Shown in pieces: positions 61,690 to 64,000 of a DNA stretch of 64,000 nucleotides. The translations under genes and the position numbers were made by a program. The stretch's first letter is position 1; each line of letters starts with the position of its first letter. Under the pieces are notes generated by a model. That model saw only the letters and a program-made list of their open reading frames with translations, did not search any database and had not been told where the DNA came from. The DNA is from Caccoplasma_A sp045587545 (lineage in GTDB: Bacteria; Bacteroidota; Bacteroidia; Bacteroidales; G3-4614): positions 12,466-76,465 of the forward strand of contig JAZNCN010000021.1 in NCBI GenBank assembly GCA_045587545.1, written 5' to 3'.

Positions 61690-61735
61690 AAAGAGGCTGT
61701 GTCAAAATGTAATTTTTTGGCACAGTCTTTTTTTT
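61690..61735 (+). terminator. rpsA terminator formed by the IS left end
   Basis: AAGAGGCTGTGTC (61691-61703) pairs with GGCACAGTCTTTT (61719-61731), including G-U pairs, and is followed by a T-run. It lies about 30 bp after the rpsA stop and is formed by the left inverted repeat of the IS element plus adjacent sequence. Confidence 0.6.
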
Positions 61736-62906
61736 AGCACAAAGTCCCGACTTTCACAAGCCAGGACTTTGTTATTACCTAAAATATTTGTAACTTTAGG
61801 TATAACATTTCAACTTATGACAAAGTAACATTTTCGCCCTTACATATCCAATCAATTGGTATTATTTCCTCAAAGAATTGATGAAAATATTTCAGATAAC
61901 GACCCTGTTCGAGTTGTCAATGCAATCGTAGATAACCTAAATATAGAATCTTTTCATAAGCTATATAAAGAGAGTGGTCGCAGTCCTTATCACCCCAAGA
62001 TGATGTTAAAGGTTATTCTCTATGCCTATATGAACAATATTTACTCATGCAGAAAAATAGAGAAACTTCTATCTCGGGATATTCATTATATTTGGCTTGC
62101 AGGATACGAGAAACCAGATTTTGCAACAATTAATCGTTTTCGCAATCGAGTAAAAGAAGAAAAGAAAGCCTTAGGCAAGAAAAAAAGGAAATAAAAGAAT
62201 TAGAAAGACATTGAGATAAACTTACAGAATATAACACAAGATTAGAACAGATAGGAGAACGTAACTCGATGTCTAAAACAGATTCATCAGCAACGTTTAT
62301 GCGAATGAAAGAATATGCGATGAATAACGGACAAACAAAGCCGGGATATAATTTACAGATAGCTTCCGAGAATCAATTTATTACTAATTTTGGTTTATAT
62401 CATAATCCCAACGATACACTGACTCTAATACCATTCAATCAATCATTTAATCAGTGATATAATCGTCTGCCAAACATTGAAGTTGCCGATTCAGGATATG
62501 GAAGTGAAGAGAATTATCAATTTTTAGAAGAAAATGGCATAGAGCCCTATGTTAAGTATAATTATTTTCATATAGAACAACGAACCAAGAACAAGCCCAA
62601 TCCTTTCCTCCCTGACAATATGTACTATAACAAAGAGGAGAATTATTATGTCTGTCCAATGGGGCAACATTTGGAATTTATAGGAATAAGAGATAATAAA
62701 ACCGAAAGCGGATATATATCAGAAAGTTCTCAATATAGAGCAAGAGATTGTAGAGGGTCTCCTTTAAGAGGAGAATGTTATAAAGGGAAAAGTAATAATC
62801 GAACAATTGAGGTAAATCATAAATTGAACAGATATAAAGAAAAAGCCAGGCACTTACTCACTTCAGAAGCTGTCTCTTTTTTATTTGTATTTTGACACAG
62901 CCCCTT
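61691..62906. mobile_element. Decayed IS1182-family insertion sequence
   Basis: About 1.2 kb bounded by inverted repeats AAGAGGCTGTGTCAAAAT (61691-61708) and its complement at 62889-62906, matching at 17 of 18 positions. The internal transposase gene is a pseudogene with several stops and a deletion. A subterminal hairpin (CAAAGTCC...GGACTTTG, 61740-61771) lies inside the left end. No clear target-site duplication is visible. It lies in the gap between rpsA and the AlaX-like gene. Confidence 0.8.
61817..62895 (+). pseudogene. IS1182-family transposase, disrupted
   Basis: Transposase pieces in order: FRPYISNQLVLFPQ and DNDPVRVVNAI, SPYHPKMMLKVILYAYMNN, IHYIWLAGYEKPDFATINRFR (N-terminal DNA-binding part), then a jump to a charged segment and ERNSMSKTDSSATFMRMKE, KPGYNLQI, FGLYHNPNDT, IEVADSGYGSEENYQFLEENGI and YVCPMGQHLEFIG. 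The reading frame has a stop at the fourth codon, a stop at 62192, another near 62215 and one at 62455. The section that should hold the first catalytic Asp is missing, and the normal C-terminus is lost. Not functional. Confidence 0.85.
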
Positions 62907-62973
62907 AATTTATATCAACACCAACAATCTTATCAACAAAATAACTATATTTGTAAAGAAAATTATAAAAACG

Positions 62974-63444
62974 ATGACAACAGAAACACCACAATTCAAC
63001 GAACATAACAAAACCGAATATCCTCCTATGCATACTGCAGAACATATACTCAATGCAACAATGGATAAGATTTTCAACTGCGGAAGAGCAATATCAGCCC
63101 ATGTTGAACGAAAAAAAAGTAAATGCGACTACGCTCTTCCTAATGAATTAACTGCAGAACAAATAACTCAAATAGAGGAGCAAGTAAATAGTGTAATTAA
63201 ACAAGCTCTGCCGGTAACAGAATCATTAATAAGCATCGAAGAGGCAAAAGGCAAATTTGATCTTACTCGCCTTCCTGAGGGCGTTAGCTCAACTCTAAGA
63301 GTAATTAATATTGGGGAGTATGACAGTTGCCCATGCTTAGGATTGCACGTAAAAAACAGCTCTGAAATAGGCAAATTCAAGATTATAAGCTACGGCCCCT
63401 GCCCCACAGGTTTCAGAATAAGATTTAAATTAGAAGAGAAGTAA
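62974..63444 (+). CDS. Small alanyl/threonyl-tRNA synthetase editing-like (AlaX-related) protein
   Basis: 156 residues. HTAEHILNATMDKIF holds the HxxxH metal motif of the synthetase editing (SAD) fold, and CPCLGLHVKN supplies the CxxxH half. GKFKIISYGPC follows, where AlaX proteins have the end of the domain. Free-standing AlaX enzymes hydrolyse mischarged Ser- or Gly-tRNA(Ala). It is shorter than most AlaX. TATATTTG at 62946-62953 is a possible -7 box. It sits directly after the IS remnant, 40 bp from it at most. Confidence 0.75.
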   Translation: MTTETPQFNEHNKTEYPPMHTAEHILNATMDKIFNCGRAISAHVERKKSKCDYALPNELTAEQITQIEEQVNSVIKQALPVTESLISIEEAKGKFDLTRLPEGVSSTLRVINIGEYDSCPCLGLHVKNSSEIGKFKIISYGPCPTGFRIRFKLEEK

Positions 63445-63480
63445 ATAATATAAATTTTTTAGGCAATAGAAAAGCAATTA

Positions 63481-63537
63481 TGAAAAAACTCATAGTTGCT
63501 TTTACTTTATTATTTTATTTGATAAGAGGTATATAAG
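63481..63537 (+). pseudogene. Isolated signal-peptide-like fragment
   Basis: An 18-codon reading frame, MKKLIVAFTLLFYLIRGI then stop, has the charged start and hydrophobic core of a signal peptide but no mature protein. It begins 37 bp after the AlaX-like gene. It may be the remnant of a deleted secreted-protein gene. A chance short frame is also possible. Confidence 0.35.
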
Positions 63538-63867
63538 AAAACTATGGCTACTAAGATAAATAAGATTGCTAAGAGGACTAAGAAAAGTTGATATTACAGA
63601 GTATAACTTAGTTGTCTTAGTTATCTTAGTTATCGTAGATATCTTAGTAAAAAGCGGTTGTAACTTTGCCCCTTTCTCGGACAGAGCATGCTCTGTCCCT
63701 TCTTTGACGGTATTGAAATAATTGGAAATTTAGCCTAATATTTGTATTCTATCTCTTATCTCTTTAAGGTCCTTAATGACCCCTATGACTTTTATTGTCA
63801 TAAAAGAAATAATTCAAAAGGTTAGTAACGATGGTGTTTGCTCGTTATAACTAACCGTAAAAAAAAA
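63538..63867. other. Repeat-rich intergenic spacer before the 5S rRNA gene
   Basis: No gene seen. It holds opposed degenerate runs of CTAAG (about 63552-63584) and CTTAGTTAT-like units (about 63607-63650), which can fold together, a perfect 20-bp palindrome GGACAGAGCATGCTCTGTCC at 63679-63698, and a T/C-rich stretch. The rRNA terminator follows at about 63868. Confidence 0.6.
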
Positions 63868-63893
63868 GAGAGAAGTTTTAAGACTTCTCTCTT
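63860..63893 (-). terminator. rRNA operon terminator
   Basis: AGAGAGAAGTTTTAAGACTTCTCTCT (63868-63893) is a hairpin, and on the minus strand it is followed by a run of nine T residues (63860-63867 region). It lies just after the 5S rRNA gene. Confidence 0.8.
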
Positions 63894-63900
63894 CTCTAAG

Positions 63901-64000
63901 GGGCGGCTACCTACTCTCCCACTTGCGCAGTACCATCGGCGTGGTCAGGTTTAACTTCTCTGTTCGGGATGGGAAGAGGTGGAGCCCTGACGCTATAGCC
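63901..64000 (-). rRNA. rrf: 5S ribosomal RNA, 3' part (5' end outside window)
   Basis: On the minus strand the sequence reads GGCTATAGCGTCAGGGCTCC, then CACCTCTTCCCATCCCGAAC, AGAGAAGTTAA, GCCGATGGTACTGCGC and GGGAGAGTAGGTAGCCGCC: the conserved 5S core with loops A-E. About ten bases at the 5' end lie beyond position 64000. A terminator is directly downstream. The 23S and 16S genes should lie beyond the right edge. Confidence 0.93.

Noticed and set aside
61856..62895. Three separate short genes (112, 62 and 91 residues) near the right end
   Set aside because: They are pieces of one broken IS1182-type transposase bounded by matching inverted repeats.
1..64000. CRISPR array or classic defence island
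   Set aside because: No regularly spaced direct repeats, cas genes or restriction genes are visible. Repeats found are short hairpins.

Overview
The window is an AT-rich chromosomal segment from a member of the Bacteroidetes, most likely order Bacteroidales. The support is the gene content: type IX secretion (T9SS) proteins PorX and PorW, DUF4831 and DUF5723 families, a Bacteroidetes-type LptD, type II AroQ, an HslR-like S4 protein, many lipoproteins with a Bacteroidetes lipobox, and a GH85 glycosidase with a T9SS sorting domain. Several promoters fit the Bacteroidetes pattern TTTG-N19/20-TAnnTTTG. Most of the window is core chromosome. The species cannot be named from sequence reading alone.

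Layout. 1-700: the N-terminal part of an MscS-type channel and an L-rhamnose mutarotase-like gene. 767-10882 (minus): a tightly packed nine-gene run, in transcription order nnrDE, DUF4831, aroA, a small membrane protein, a metal ABC permease, porW, porX, tsaE and a small two-helix membrane protein. 11150-12902 (plus): adk-obgE. 13039-19233 (minus): a secreted GH85 endoglycosidase and pnp. 19491-21746 (minus): two unknown lipoproteins and a beta-barrel with a repeat-rich promoter. 22038-24594: a YeiH-type transporter, an acyl-CoA thioesterase and dprA. 24688-31220 (minus): a second long run, aroQ, O-methyltransferase, rbfA, lolE-like permease, yfhO-like gene, and znuA/znuC-like metal transport genes. 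31311-35398 (plus): xerD, an OmpA-like/TPR lipoprotein and a sugar-kinase-like protein. 35459-38720: dnaX and cdd (minus), glucosaminidase-LysM (plus). 38853-47014: a surface cluster of a DUF5723 barrel, two paralogous lipoproteins and a divergent TonB-receptor-like barrel. 47036-53268 (minus): pta-ackA, and gltX, an outer-membrane protein and waaA. 53577-61660 (plus): rplY, pth, hslR, ilvE, an HD protein, lptD and rpsA. 61691-62906: a decayed IS1182-like element. 62974-64000: an AlaX-like editing protein, a repeat-rich spacer and the 3' part of a 5S rRNA gene on the minus strand.

How it fits together. Much of the window serves the cell envelope: LPS assembly and Kdo transfer (LptD, WaaA), lipoprotein export (LolE-like), T9SS control (PorX, PorW), a likely T9SS cargo (GH85), peptidoglycan cleavage and several barrels and lipoproteins. 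The metal ABC importer is split, with its permease in one operon and its ATPase and binding protein in another 18 kb away.

The strongest unusual signal is an 11-A run in dnaX at the end of its clamp-loader domains, with stop codons just beyond it in both alternative frames. This is what transcriptional slippage would need to make a short gamma subunit. Other points of interest are a T15 tract and a TA repeat in an outer-membrane protein promoter, terminators that resemble the ends of the IS element, REP-like repeats with GCGNAGC mini-hairpins at gene 3' ends, and the duplicated lipoprotein/DUF5723 cluster. I saw no CRISPR array, tRNA gene, prophage or plasmid origin.
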